The translations under genes and the position numbers were made by a program. 64,000 nt of DNA, from the NCBI RefSeq assembly GCF_024806835.1, contig NZ_JANTYU010000004.1:558001-622000 (forward strand), in the 5' to 3' direction. Below the pieces are notes generated by a model. That model was given only the letters and a program-made list of their open reading frames with translations, was not told the origin of the DNA and made no database searches. This DNA is from Xanthomonas sp. 3793. GTDB lineage: Bacteria > Pseudomonadota > Gammaproteobacteria > Xanthomonadales > Xanthomonadaceae. This document shows, one piece after another, positions 35,401 to 43,397 of this stretch (position 1 is the first letter of the stretch; the number at the start of each line of letters is the position of its first letter).

Positions 35401-36231
35401 TCTCCACCCGACGCGCTTGGGCCGCTACTCACCGACATCGCCAGTCTCGCCGACGGCGTGGAGATCGCGCTCGATATCCTTCACATGCACTTCTACCGCG
35501 ATCGGGAGGAGGGCCGACAACGCGCTCCATCCTTGATTGCCGTCGGCCGTGAGCTGCTGCTGCGCGCCGACTTCGGGAAGAAGCAGTCGCTTCGCGGTTT
35601 CGGGCTGCATACCGTCATTCGGGTCTGCTGCGCCGGACCTGATGGTGCGGCGACGCTGCGCGAGATCTGCGCGCGGGTCCGGGTCGGGCTTGAGACCGTC
35701 TATCTCTCGTCCTACGATCTTGGTTATGTCTTGAAGGCGCTCTTCGAAACGCATCCCCTCATCGCTCTCGACGAATTCCTGCTTCCTGAGCTCCGGCCCA
35801 GGAATCGGGGACTGTTTGAGGGGGACTTCGGGTCTGGCACGCCGGTGGAAGATGTCGGCGCCGAGACCCTTGCTCAGTGGGCGAATATCGATCCGGATCG
35901 GCGCTATCCGCTGCTTGGCAAAAGCATCTCTATGTTCAAGCGGCGGCAGGGCGAAGAGGAGAATGGTGTCTCCACGCTTTTCCTGGAAATATTGGGCCAC
36001 GCGCGAGACAAGCGGGCGTTTCTCGGTGATATCTGGTCGCGGCTGCATCCGCGCGGCTGGAGTGGCTCGCTCGCCGATATCCTGGTTCGGCGTCGCGCAG
36101 CTATCACAACACTGGGTGACAATGTCGGAGGCGAGGTTCGGCAATGGGTCACCGACATGCTGCCCGAACTGGAACGCTGGATCGAACATGAGAGCAAGCG
36201 CGATCGGGAAGGCGAGCAGAGTTTCGAATAG
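32455..36231 (+). CDS. nuclease-STAND NTPase, Avs-like antiphage sensor candidate
   Basis: The 1258-residue protein has three parts. Residues 1-175 look like a PD-(D/E)xK (Mrr/Cap4-like) nuclease: AADGGLDVRVE (D53) and FQVKK (Q76, K78). Residues about 220-480 form an NTPase with Walker A LIGLSGLGKT (239-248) and Walker B AILIVDN (D300), then a winged-helix-like segment. Residues 500-1258 are alpha-helical, like the repeat sensors of STAND proteins. Effector-NTPase-sensor is the layout of Avs defence proteins, which recognise phage proteins and then cut DNA. GGGGGAAG precedes the ATG. Codons favour CTC/GTC more than neighbours, suggesting transfer. The phage target is unknown. Confidence 0.75.
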   Translation: MFEITAAQVADLNDADLRTLVARLALAELRAQGCPSSSVTAGGNQDAADGGLDVRVECPSTLLMPDFVPSQHTGFQVKKPDMPASAIRNEMRPGGVLRPVIAELAARSGAYIIVSAQGSVADRPLSDRRDAIRAQLDDLPEAGQLHSDFYDRDRLATWVNHYPGIAAWVRMRLGIGMSGWSSIGDWCGVGVSEETPYLFNDKACLTDERTSDREQLTIGEGIARLRVSLTKARQCIRLIGLSGLGKTRLVQALFEDGVGEAPLDPGLAVYTDYSVETDPIARDMARQLVITRQRAILIVDNCNPATHSELARICSEAGSQVSLLTVEYDVRDDEPERTEVFRLQSASPEMVELWLEKTFPNVTQVDRRTISEFSDGNFRVARALAETLGKGETLGKLKSRDLFERIFHQRNEPDRDLLSAAEDLALLYSIDGEDTSESGELARVAAIRGASVATIYAALNTLRQRGIAQLRGRWRAILPHAIANPLAGFALERMPPADFDRFCASLTARMQKSLSRRLGYLHDSAEARAAVERWLGADGLLGDLRALGEDGLQIITNIAPVAPDAVLAKIERDVAGPRGAEILDPQSSDRWQWIRLIKLLAYDPPLFDRAATLLARFLSAEPPNHNNNSASDMFAELFHLHLSGTKALPDQRRSLVRRFAQSGDPALMRCAGVALDALLKAHHFSSSSDFDFGARSRDYGWHPPTYGDIWAWYNGAVDLAVELSPIIENARDHLAHSVRELWHSGACHDALERAANHFSSERPWIEGWIGFRTALRFEGHAMPDEVRARLTALIDRLKPTDLLHQARAVVLGRSSFGWDVADGDADDGDVMKPYERASQLAKEIGTALAHDPETRATFIAELLVEQHPQRAYECGIGLSDGAADLDAMWRELLGLFSAADVDSRNATVLGGFIHGANARDSAFADAALEDVIENPDLAASLPYLQARVAIDTQGIARLRRAIERGVLSARTFHSIANGSVGESPPDALGPLLTDIASLADGVEIALDILHMHFYRDREEGRQRAPSLIAVGRELLLRADFGKKQSLRGFGLHTVIRVCCAGPDGAATLREICARVRVGLETVYLSSYDLGYVLKALFETHPLIALDEFLLPELRPRNRGLFEGDFGSGTPVEDVGAETLAQWANIDPDRRYPLLGKSISMFKRRQGEEENGVSTLFLEILGHARDKRAFLGDIWSRLHPRGWSGSLADILVRRRAAITTLGDNVGGEVRQWVTDMLPELERWIEHESKRDREGEQSFE

Positions 36232-36595
36232 CTGCTGATCCGTGCATCCTCAGCGGGGCTCTGACGCCGATCGCGGCTCTCGCGGAGTCTTAGGCCGGAC
36301 CCGCCACCCTTTGCATTTCTGCCCGACGGCTTCGCGCTGGGCGAATGGCTGGTTTTGGCACACCGCTGCCGAACGGCTGCTTAGGGTCGGAAGCCGCCTG
36401 CGAGGTATTAGTGCGCTATCCGATACAGCTTGCGTGCCACCAAGATGGGATTAGGGATGAAGTCGCTAGGCAAGTTGCGAAAATTCTGAAGAAAGTCAGC
36501 GCCCCATCGCCGAATCTCGAAGAGCGCCGCATTGCCGTCGAGCGGTAATCCCACCCCCGATTACCGTACCATTCGAAAGTAGAGAATTCGACCTT
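36232..36595. other. gap between NTPase gene and IS fragment
   Basis: No supported gene. The sequence up to the transposase fragment has no recognisable IS end or direct repeat. Confidence 0.4.
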
Positions 36596-36909
36596 CTACG
36601 GCACCTGGCAATTCGCTTGGGACCCGCAATTTCGGGCGAATTCTTCAGGGGTTTTCCATGCCAGTGCACTGTGGGGTCGCTCCTCGTTATAGAAGCGCTG
36701 CCACGCTTCGATTTTGCTCCGCGCATCGGCCAGTGACAAGAACCAGTGCTCATTCAGGCACTCCTGCCGCAGGCGCCCGTTGAAGCTTTCCACCAGCGCG
36801 TTGTCGGTCGGTGTCCCTCTGCGGTAGAAGTCCAGCTCCACGCCGTTTTCATACGCCCAGCGGTCCATCACCTTGCCGGAAAACTCGCTGCCGTTATCCA
36901 CCTTGATCG
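36596..36909 (-). pseudogene. IS3-family transposase (OrfB) C-terminal fragment
   Basis: The minus-strand frame from about 36907 encodes IKVDNGSEFSGKVMDRWAYE and later DNALVESFNGRLRQECLNEH and RPHSALAWKTPEEFAR. This is the end of the DDE catalytic domain of IS407-group IS3 transposases with the second Asp (VDNGSEF) and the Glu (VESFNGR). The N-terminal part, OrfA and one IS end are missing. At 36909-36912 the sequence switches to a umuC-like frame on the other strand, so the element was truncated by deletion or recombination. Confidence 0.85.
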
Positions 36910-36911
36910 CC

Positions 36912-37079
36912 GAGAAGCTGATGGACGCCTTGGACGCTATCAACCGACGCTTCGGCCGGATTAAGGCCGGCCTGGGTGCAAGCGGGTGGCAGAACTCTCC
37001 AGCGTGGGCTTCGCGGCAAGAGCTCTTGTCGGGACGCTTCACTACCTCCCTGGCAGATCTTCCGCGCGCCACGTGCTGA
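36912..37079 (+). pseudogene. umuC-like (DUF4113) C-terminal fragment
   Basis: The + frame reads EKLMDALDAINRRFGRIKAG, later SPAWASRQELLSGRFTTSL and ADLPRAT before a stop. This matches the DUF4113 tail of Y-family DNA polymerase V subunit UmuC (family pattern: LMxxLDxINxRFGR...W.MR...LSPRYTTxWxELP). Only the last ~55 residues remain, abutting an IS3 fragment, so the gene is broken. Plasmids and islands often carry umuDC genes. Confidence 0.75.
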
Positions 37080-37721
37080 CGGCGCGCCAGCAGGCCTGAC
37101 TCAGCAGCTCGGCCTGGTTCCAAACTTATGCGGCACCTGCAGGCATTGCCAATCACGCGAGATGGGCGATAAGTGAGCGCGTGCTTAAGCGTAGGCGCAA
37201 GGCGGTAGCTGAAGCCCCTTACAGGCCCCTAATGGGAAATTTTTGGGATGATCACCGGAACAAGGTAATTTAGGTAATCCGCGCCAAGAAACACCACAAC
37301 CTTCATATTTATCAACAGCTTATTTAACAATATTAAAAGTAATTAAAGGGTAATTGGGAGGCAATGGGATTACCTTTTGGGGAGGTAATCAAGATCCTAA
37401 GAAATACTCCTAAATTTCAATCACATAACTTTTCTTCGGGAGGCTGATCACCCTAAATCACCCCAAAAGGCAATCTTGAATTTCCCAGTTGCATCAATCA
37501 ATTAGACCCTGTTTGAGGTCACTGATTACCGATTACCCGGTTCCGATGGCCTTTTACCGAAATGCGCCGGGAGGTCTAGCCACGGAACGCGGCCGCGCTC
37601 CCCCGCAAAGCCCCCAGGGCGCGCAGGGATCCGCAGGGAAGAGAGCCCCCCTTGAACCGCGCGGATCGGCAGCAGCAGCGCGGCCTACTGCCACCCTGCA
37701 GGGGTGCAGCGAAAACCATAC
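37080..37721. other. AT-rich gene-free region with GGTAAT motifs, then GC-rich stretch
   Basis: From about 37200 to 37535 base composition drops sharply toward AT and GGTAAT motifs recur (see repeat entry). From 37555 the sequence is GC-rich again with no convincing gene. Confidence 0.5.
37264..37537. repeat. cluster of GGTAAT motifs in AT-rich DNA
   Basis: GGTAAT occurs at 37264, 37273, 37349 and 37384 on the + strand and as ATTACC at 37369, 37525 and 37532, with a variant AGTAAT at 37339. Seven exact copies in 275 bp of AT-rich DNA resemble protein-binding arrays at origins or promoters of mobile elements. Irregular spacing argues against classical iterons. Confidence 0.5.
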
Positions 37722-37979
37722 ATGAAGACCGGAGGCGTGGCGGGGCGACGATTGCGCGCACCAGGGCCAACGCTGTCCGTAGGCGTTGGGGGTTTTCCTA
37801 CTGCGTCGGTCGCCGAAGACGGGCAACATAAGAGGCTGAATTCCCGTTCCAACAGGGCCTGCAGCATGCCCAACTTCTCCGCCTCCATTACTGGCGGTCA
37901 AGCACGAGGTGGGCATCTGACCGGGAGCAGCGAAGCGACCCACTTGTGGGCACCTGTTCGACGCATGATGGATTGTTGA
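37722..37979 (+). CDS. doubtful small ORF
   Basis: The frame reads MKTGGVAGRRLRAPGPTLSV and on to WAPVRRMMDC. It lacks a clear RBS and overlaps an open frame on the other strand. Similar short frames recur in Xanthomonas islands (from memory), which may reflect a repeated leader rather than a protein. Confidence 0.2.
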   Translation: MKTGGVAGRRLRAPGPTLSVGVGGFPTASVAEDGQHKRLNSRSNRACSMPNFSASITGGQARGGHLTGSSEATHLWAPVRRMMDC

Positions 37980-37991
37980 GAGAAAGCACCT

Positions 37992-38648
37992 ATGAACGAA
38001 GCAAAAGAAGCCCGCGCAACACTCCACAACGCACCTCAGAAAGGTGCTTTCTACATCCTCAGATCCGATATGGGGGGGGGCGGTCGCGGGCATGGCGTGG
38101 AGTTCGAGAACGAAGATGCAGTGCCATTCCCCATTGCCTACAGCCCGCCAGGCGAGGACGGGGGGCTAGCTGCATTGAAGGAGACCCCGCGCCTGCGCTA
38201 CGACAGCCGCATTGGCGATATGCCTGATGACCTTGATAGTGGATTCAAGCGCTACTGGCTGGTCTCAGAGCCACTGAAGCAGATCTTAGAAGCTGCGGAC
38301 CCAGAGGGCTTTGCTTTTGCGCTATGCGACTTCCGATTGGAAGATGGTACGCCCGGAGCACCGCACTATCTTTGTGAGGTAGTACGAATTATCGACGCCA
38401 TCGACGAGGAAGCATCCACTGTTAAGGTGCTGACCGGGTATCCAAATGGAAAGTATTACAGTCTTACAGGGGGCGCCGAGTTGGCATTTAGGAAAGACGT
38501 GGTTGGGGCTGCGCATGTCTTCAGAACACCGCATACGGCAGATACCTTTTGCGATCGCTTCTTGCGCGACACCCTGATTTCCCAGGGATTCGGCAAATCA
38601 CCCAAGAAGCGTGGCGTTCGACTAATCGACGCAGCAAATTACGGATAA
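37992..38648 (+). CDS. Imm11 (DUF1629) family immunity protein
   Basis: The 218-residue cytosolic protein matches the Imm11/DUF1629 family: FALCDFRLEDGTPGAPHYLC, then EVVRIIDAIDEEAS, GKYYSLTGGAELAFRKDVVG and AHVFRTPHTADTFCDRFLRD. Members protect against polymorphic toxins, often AHH-type nucleases, and an AHH-type gene starts 33 bp downstream. It probably neutralises that nuclease in the producer cell. The N-terminal ~70 residues include a Gly-rich loop (SDMGGGGRG). Confidence 0.85.
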   Translation: MNEAKEARATLHNAPQKGAFYILRSDMGGGGRGHGVEFENEDAVPFPIAYSPPGEDGGLAALKETPRLRYDSRIGDMPDDLDSGFKRYWLVSEPLKQILEAADPEGFAFALCDFRLEDGTPGAPHYLCEVVRIIDAIDEEASTVKVLTGYPNGKYYSLTGGAELAFRKDVVGAAHVFRTPHTADTFCDRFLRDTLISQGFGKSPKKRGVRLIDAANYG

Positions 38649-38681
38649 AAATTTCTCCGCATGGATTTGGAGTAAAGACAG

Positions 38682-41600
38682 ATGCCGGCCAGCAACGTCA
38701 TCCTTGAAAGTCATCATGTCATTGAAAACACCATCTTTCGTAAGCATGACTTGCTCAAAAAGTTGGCCGATCATGGTTTGATCGACAAGGATGTATCGAC
38801 CAATCGTCTCTATCTTCCTGTAGAAGGCAAGCTGGCTGACGAAATCGAAACCTCTCCCCACCGAGGACGCACCCGAAGCTCTTATACGGATGCAGTTATG
38901 GATTATCTTAACGATCTCGGTGACTCCTCCGATGGTCATGCCGCCATGTCCAACGACGCTGCCGCATTGAAGCGCGTCGCTGCCCAAGTCCACGACCTGC
39001 AAGACACTCTCAAAGTCGCACTGATCAATGGCGACATGTTCGCAACCACCCCGGATCACTTGACCAAGGCCGAGACCAACGCGCAAAACCACAGCACTAT
39101 TTCCGAATACGAGCAATACCGCACCGCCCACGCCGACCAGCTGAAGACGCTGCGCTCCATGAGCAATGTCGAATCCGAATGGGCCGCGATCACGCACTCC
39201 GAACATCGGATCACACAGGTGATCGACGCCGCACGCACGACCGGCAAAAATCTGGTCGCGGTCCCGGATGAACGCGATGCCGTTATCCGCGAGATCGCCG
39301 GCCGAGAAGAATTGCGCATGGCGATTGCGCACGCCGAAGATGCTGGCCGAATAAGGCTATCCGAGTCCAACGCGGCCTTGGCACATCAGGTGTTGGATGA
39401 CACGCCGACAACCATCGGCGGTGCTGCGCGCAGCATTCGCCAAGGCGCAGCCGCCACGTCGCATGCGCCGTATACACCAGTCTCGCAACGCGGCTTCGCC
39501 ACCGCAGAGCTACTGGCCGGCGATCTATCTGCCGGACAGGCGCTACGCACCGCCGGCCTGCTAGCCACCGCCGCCGACACGGTGATGACAGGCCAACGCG
39601 CCACGCAGTTCCTCGGCCAGGACAACCCGCTCGCTGCGCAGTCGGAGCTTGCGCACTTTGCCGGCCGCAACGTCGGCGGCTGGGCCGGCGGTACCGCAGC
39701 TGCCTACGCGCTGGGTAGCTCGGGCGCCGGGCCGATGGTGCTGATCGCAGCCGATGCGTATTTCTTGAGTACCGCTGGCGAGAAGGCCGCCGCGTTGCTC
39801 GACAACCGCGCCATCTACACCCAGACCGATCGCGAGGGCACGCAGTGGTCGTTCAACGGCACCGCCTGGGCACGCGAGGGCAAGGCCGACACCACCAACG
39901 ACGGGGTAGACAACCCCACCTCCACCCCCATCGTCGCCAGCTACGAGAAGGCACGCGAGCTCAATTACCAGGCCACCAACGCCGCTGCAGCGCTCGCCCT
40001 CAAGGATGCGCCCGCTCCGCAGGATCCGTATCGCCAGCCGGCCAATGCCACTGACCGCCCCAGCCTGAGCAGCGCCGACTGGCGACGCGATGCAGCGGAC
40101 GGTCAGTGGCATCGGCTGGTCAAGGCCGAGATCTCTGGCGCCAATGATCGCGGCAGCTACGTGCAGGAAACCGCCCTGCCGCACCGCAAAGCCGAACTGG
40201 ACGCGCAGGCGCAGGACACCATTGCCCGCAACATCGCCAACAGTCCCGCCGCGATCGCTGCGCGCTACGAACTGGCGCACCACCGCAGCGGCTGGGCGGC
40301 CGATGGCCTGCCGATGTCGCCAGCGGTGCAGCAGGCGCTGCCCGACCCAGATGCCTTGACCGCCTCAAACGGCCAGCGCTACTACCGCGACATCGAAGGC
40401 CAGTGGACCAGCAACGTTGCACCGCCCGATGGCAATCGCGTGCTGGAACTGGACACCATGCGCGCGATGTTGCAACCAGCGCTTGCCGAGCAGGCACAGG
40501 CGATTGCCACCATCCAGCAATCGCCGCAGGACATACAGGGCGAGCAGACACTCTACCGCTATCGCATTGTCGGCACCGAGTTGCAGCCGCAATGGCGCGA
40601 AGCAATCGAGCTGGCGACCCAGCGCACCCGCGAGGCAGAGGGACTTGCGGGCGACGGCGCGATGCAGTTGCAACGCGGCGCCGGTGGCACCTTCGGCGCC
40701 GATAGCCCGATTGCGCATCTGCAACGCGGCCCCGATGGCGTAGAGCGTATTGCAGTAGTCACCAGCACCGAGGACATCCGCCAGGCACTGAAGGAGATAC
40801 AGGCGCGGCAGAACCAAGCCTTGCCGATACAGCAGCTGGCCTCTGCGCATCGCTCATCGGACGGATCCGCAGATGCGGACACGTCGTCTTCCGCCCCCTC
40901 CAACCAGCATGCGCTCGACGTGCAGGCGCGGGGCCAGGCAGCCAGCGCCGGGCAGGAGCGTGAGGAGCGGCAGCAGGAGGACCGGCAAGCGCAAGACCAG
41001 CAGCTGGCGCAGGCACGCGCGCACACGCTGCAGGAGCAAACCTCGCACGAAGACCGAGCACAGGACGCTCAGGCACTGCAGGCGCATGCATTGCAGGAGC
41101 TTCGCCAGCAAGAATCGCAACAGCTGGAGCAACAAGAACGCCAGGTACAGGACGCTCAGCAACGCCAACAAGCCCAGCAGCAGGAGCACGACACCCAACA
41201 GCGCGAACAAGTCCAGCAGCAGGCCCAGCAGACGCGCCAGCGCGAGCAGGAAACACGCCAAGCCCAGGATGCCCAGCAGAGCCAGCAGGAACGCCTGCAG
41301 GCGCAGAAGGTGCAACATCCCGAGCAACAGCCGCTGCACGCCCAAGCGGCTCCACAACGCGAGCAGGAGCCGGCACAGGAAGCAGTCTCGCGCGAGCCGT
41401 CGTCGCTCCATGCGCAAGACACATCGCCGCGCCAGCCCGAGCAGCGGTCAAACCCGGATGACGTCGCCCAACGGCCCCAGGAGCAGTTGGTAGAGCCTGA
41501 GCAAGCACAGGCATCCGACGTAGCGCAGCAGCGGCCGCAAAGCCAACAAGCGCAAGGAGAGCGCCCGCAGGAAGCCCAGCAGCAGACAGCGCAGAGCGCG

Positions 41601-42650
41601 GCGATCGCGCAGACAGCACCGGCAGATCAGCAGCAGGTTTCGGACCTGCACAGCGGCCAACGGTCGATTAGGGCGCAAGGCTCGGATGCGCACCAAGATG
41701 CACCGACGCAGCAGCCCGAGCAGCCGGCGGAAGCGTACCTGGCCCAGGCAGCGACCGCGCCTTCTGCGCCATCGCTCGCCACCCCGGTGGCCGCAGAACA
41801 GCGCGACGATCAACAGGCGCGCACGCCAAAGGCTCAAACACCGGAAGCAGCAGATCCCCCTGCAGCGTTGCCAGGGTCCGCCCACCTCGCGCAAGCGACA
41901 GGGCCATCACTGGACCTACCGACCGCTGGCCGCTCCGCCGGTGCACCCGAGGGCGCGGCCGATGCGCGCGAGCCGCTTTCCGCCTCCTTGGCAGATGAGC
42001 ACAACCGTCCTGCCGCTGTGCCCGTCGATCCGAACTCCTGGGAGGAAATAGAGCGCTCCATGCGTGAGCTGCGCATCCAGCTCGAACAGGATCTCGAAAC
42101 AGAAAACCGCGTCGCAGAGGCGCGGCAGGCGCGCGTGGACCGTGGCGATCGGCCGTTTACAGAGTTGGAATTGCGTGATGGGTACGATCCGGATGGCCCC
42201 TCTGGACTGAGACCACCACGCGCCCCGCCGGCAGACACCGCGCCACAACCTCTTGCCGCTGGCGAGCAGGAAGATCGGCCGCAGCCCCAGCGTAAAAACA
42301 TCACCGGCGATCCGGATGTGGACGAGTTGCTGTACGCCATCGACTGCAAGAACGAACTGGCGATCGAACAGGCCTTGAAACGGGTCGCCAACAGTCCCTA
42401 CAGCCAGGCCCTTGCCAAACAAGGGCATGAATTTCTGGATGCCCAGGCGATGCAGGAAGCGCAGGAACAGGCGAGTACGCGCCAGGCACTGAACATGGAC
42501 GTCTCGACAGAGATGCAGACCAGCCGTGGCCCGGTGATGGTGATGACACTGCCGCAGTTCGCCAACGGACCGGCGATGCAAGGTCCGCAGGGTGACGGTG
42601 GTGGTGGCGGAGATGGCGGCGGTGGAGGCGGCGGTGGTGGTGGTGGATAG
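38682..42650 (+). CDS. giant AHH-type nuclease toxin, Gln-rich, poly-Gly C-terminus
   Basis: The 1322-residue protein begins MPASNVILESHHVIENTIFR. H11-H12, NRLYLP (41-46) and PHRGRTRSSYTDAV (H60) reproduce the AHH branch of HNH/Endo VII nucleases, here unusually at the N-terminus. Residues about 270-360 hold a Gly/Ala-rich hydrophobic segment (GRNVGGWAGGTAAAYALG) that may insert in membranes. Residues about 730-1080 are Gln-rich coiled-coil-like, and the end is poly-Gly. I do not see a clear XVIPCD, VgrG, PAAR or RHS domain, so the export route (T4SS or T6SS) is open. The upstream Imm11 gene is its likely immunity partner. Confidence 0.68.
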   Translation: MPASNVILESHHVIENTIFRKHDLLKKLADHGLIDKDVSTNRLYLPVEGKLADEIETSPHRGRTRSSYTDAVMDYLNDLGDSSDGHAAMSNDAAALKRVAAQVHDLQDTLKVALINGDMFATTPDHLTKAETNAQNHSTISEYEQYRTAHADQLKTLRSMSNVESEWAAITHSEHRITQVIDAARTTGKNLVAVPDERDAVIREIAGREELRMAIAHAEDAGRIRLSESNAALAHQVLDDTPTTIGGAARSIRQGAAATSHAPYTPVSQRGFATAELLAGDLSAGQALRTAGLLATAADTVMTGQRATQFLGQDNPLAAQSELAHFAGRNVGGWAGGTAAAYALGSSGAGPMVLIAADAYFLSTAGEKAAALLDNRAIYTQTDREGTQWSFNGTAWAREGKADTTNDGVDNPTSTPIVASYEKARELNYQATNAAAALALKDAPAPQDPYRQPANATDRPSLSSADWRRDAADGQWHRLVKAEISGANDRGSYVQETALPHRKAELDAQAQDTIARNIANSPAAIAARYELAHHRSGWAADGLPMSPAVQQALPDPDALTASNGQRYYRDIEGQWTSNVAPPDGNRVLELDTMRAMLQPALAEQAQAIATIQQSPQDIQGEQTLYRYRIVGTELQPQWREAIELATQRTREAEGLAGDGAMQLQRGAGGTFGADSPIAHLQRGPDGVERIAVVTSTEDIRQALKEIQARQNQALPIQQLASAHRSSDGSADADTSSSAPSNQHALDVQARGQAASAGQEREERQQEDRQAQDQQLAQARAHTLQEQTSHEDRAQDAQALQAHALQELRQQESQQLEQQERQVQDAQQRQQAQQQEHDTQQREQVQQQAQQTRQREQETRQAQDAQQSQQERLQAQKVQHPEQQPLHAQAAPQREQEPAQEAVSREPSSLHAQDTSPRQPEQRSNPDDVAQRPQEQLVEPEQAQASDVAQQRPQSQQAQGERPQEAQQQTAQSAAIAQTAPADQQQVSDLHSGQRSIRAQGSDAHQDAPTQQPEQPAEAYLAQAATAPSAPSLATPVAAEQRDDQQARTPKAQTPEAADPPAALPGSAHLAQATGPSLDLPTAGRSAGAPEGAADAREPLSASLADEHNRPAAVPVDPNSWEEIERSMRELRIQLEQDLETENRVAEARQARVDRGDRPFTELELRDGYDPDGPSGLRPPRAPPADTAPQPLAAGEQEDRPQPQRKNITGDPDVDELLYAIDCKNELAIEQALKRVANSPYSQALAKQGHEFLDAQAMQEAQEQASTRQALNMDVSTEMQTSRGPVMVMTLPQFANGPAMQGPQGDGGGGGDGGGGGGGGGGG

Positions 42651-42690
42651 CCGGAACACGTGTAGCAAGTTGAATCATCGAGAGAACACT

Positions 42691-43326
42691 ATGGACATGC
42701 AGAACACCTCCGCACTACCCGATGCCAACGGGTCGGAACGCACCCTAAAAGAATCGATCCAGGCCCTGGCGGCGATGATCGGGACGCTGCAGCGGCGCGA
42801 GCACGCCTTGGACGATCTGCTCCGGGAGCAGCTGCAGCTTCTGCAGAGCGCCGTCAACAGTGCCGATCAGCGCGTCAATCGCGTGGTGGAAAGCGCACTT
42901 CCCCGGCTAACGCAATTGAGCAATCAGGCGCTGACGCAAACGTTGGAACCGGCGGCCGAGCGATTCAACAAGAGAATGGCAACTGCGGAGCAGACGGTCC
43001 AGCAGGCAACCCAGCGTTACGCGCACGCACAGCACGCCCTGGAAAACACGACAACGCGGCGCATGTGGATCGCATCGATTGCCCTGCTGGTGGCGGGTGT
43101 CATCAGCGTCGTCGTCGCTGGCTATGCGCTCTACAGCACAAGAGCGGCTGTCGCGGAAGCCGCCCAACTCAGGGCAGAAATTACCTTCTTGGATCGTGTT
43201 GCTCGTGCCAATCTCGTTGCCTGTGGTAAGGACAGGCTATGTGCCGAGATTGACAAGAAAGCAGCGCGCTACGGTGATCGCGGGCAGTATCGCCTCATAA
43301 ACTTGCGCAATGACACGACTCGCTGA
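42691..43326 (+). CDS. coiled-coil protein with C-terminal membrane segment
   Basis: The 211-residue product starts MDMQNTSALPDANGSERTLK. A long heptad-rich region (about 20-135) leads to a transmembrane helix (MWIASIALLVAGVISVVVAG) and a ~45-residue tail with a Cys pair (LVACGKDRLCAEID). RBS GAGAGAA precedes the ATG. It follows the toxin gene closely and may be an accessory, secretion adaptor or second immunity factor; no family is recognised. Confidence 0.62.
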   Translation: MDMQNTSALPDANGSERTLKESIQALAAMIGTLQRREHALDDLLREQLQLLQSAVNSADQRVNRVVESALPRLTQLSNQALTQTLEPAAERFNKRMATAEQTVQQATQRYAHAQHALENTTTRRMWIASIALLVAGVISVVVAGYALYSTRAAVAEAAQLRAEITFLDRVARANLVACGKDRLCAEIDKKAARYGDRGQYRLINLRNDTTR

Positions 43327-43397
43327 TCATGGCTAGGCTTACCATGCAATTATCCTGACGCCAAACTGCAATCCCCTTCAATGGACATAGCAATTCT

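Noticed and set aside
38682-42650. Calling the toxin a relaxase or a proven XVIPCD T4SS effector
   Set aside because: No relaxase histidine triad with Tyr is visible and no clear XVIPCD is seen; only the N-terminal AHH-type motif is supported.
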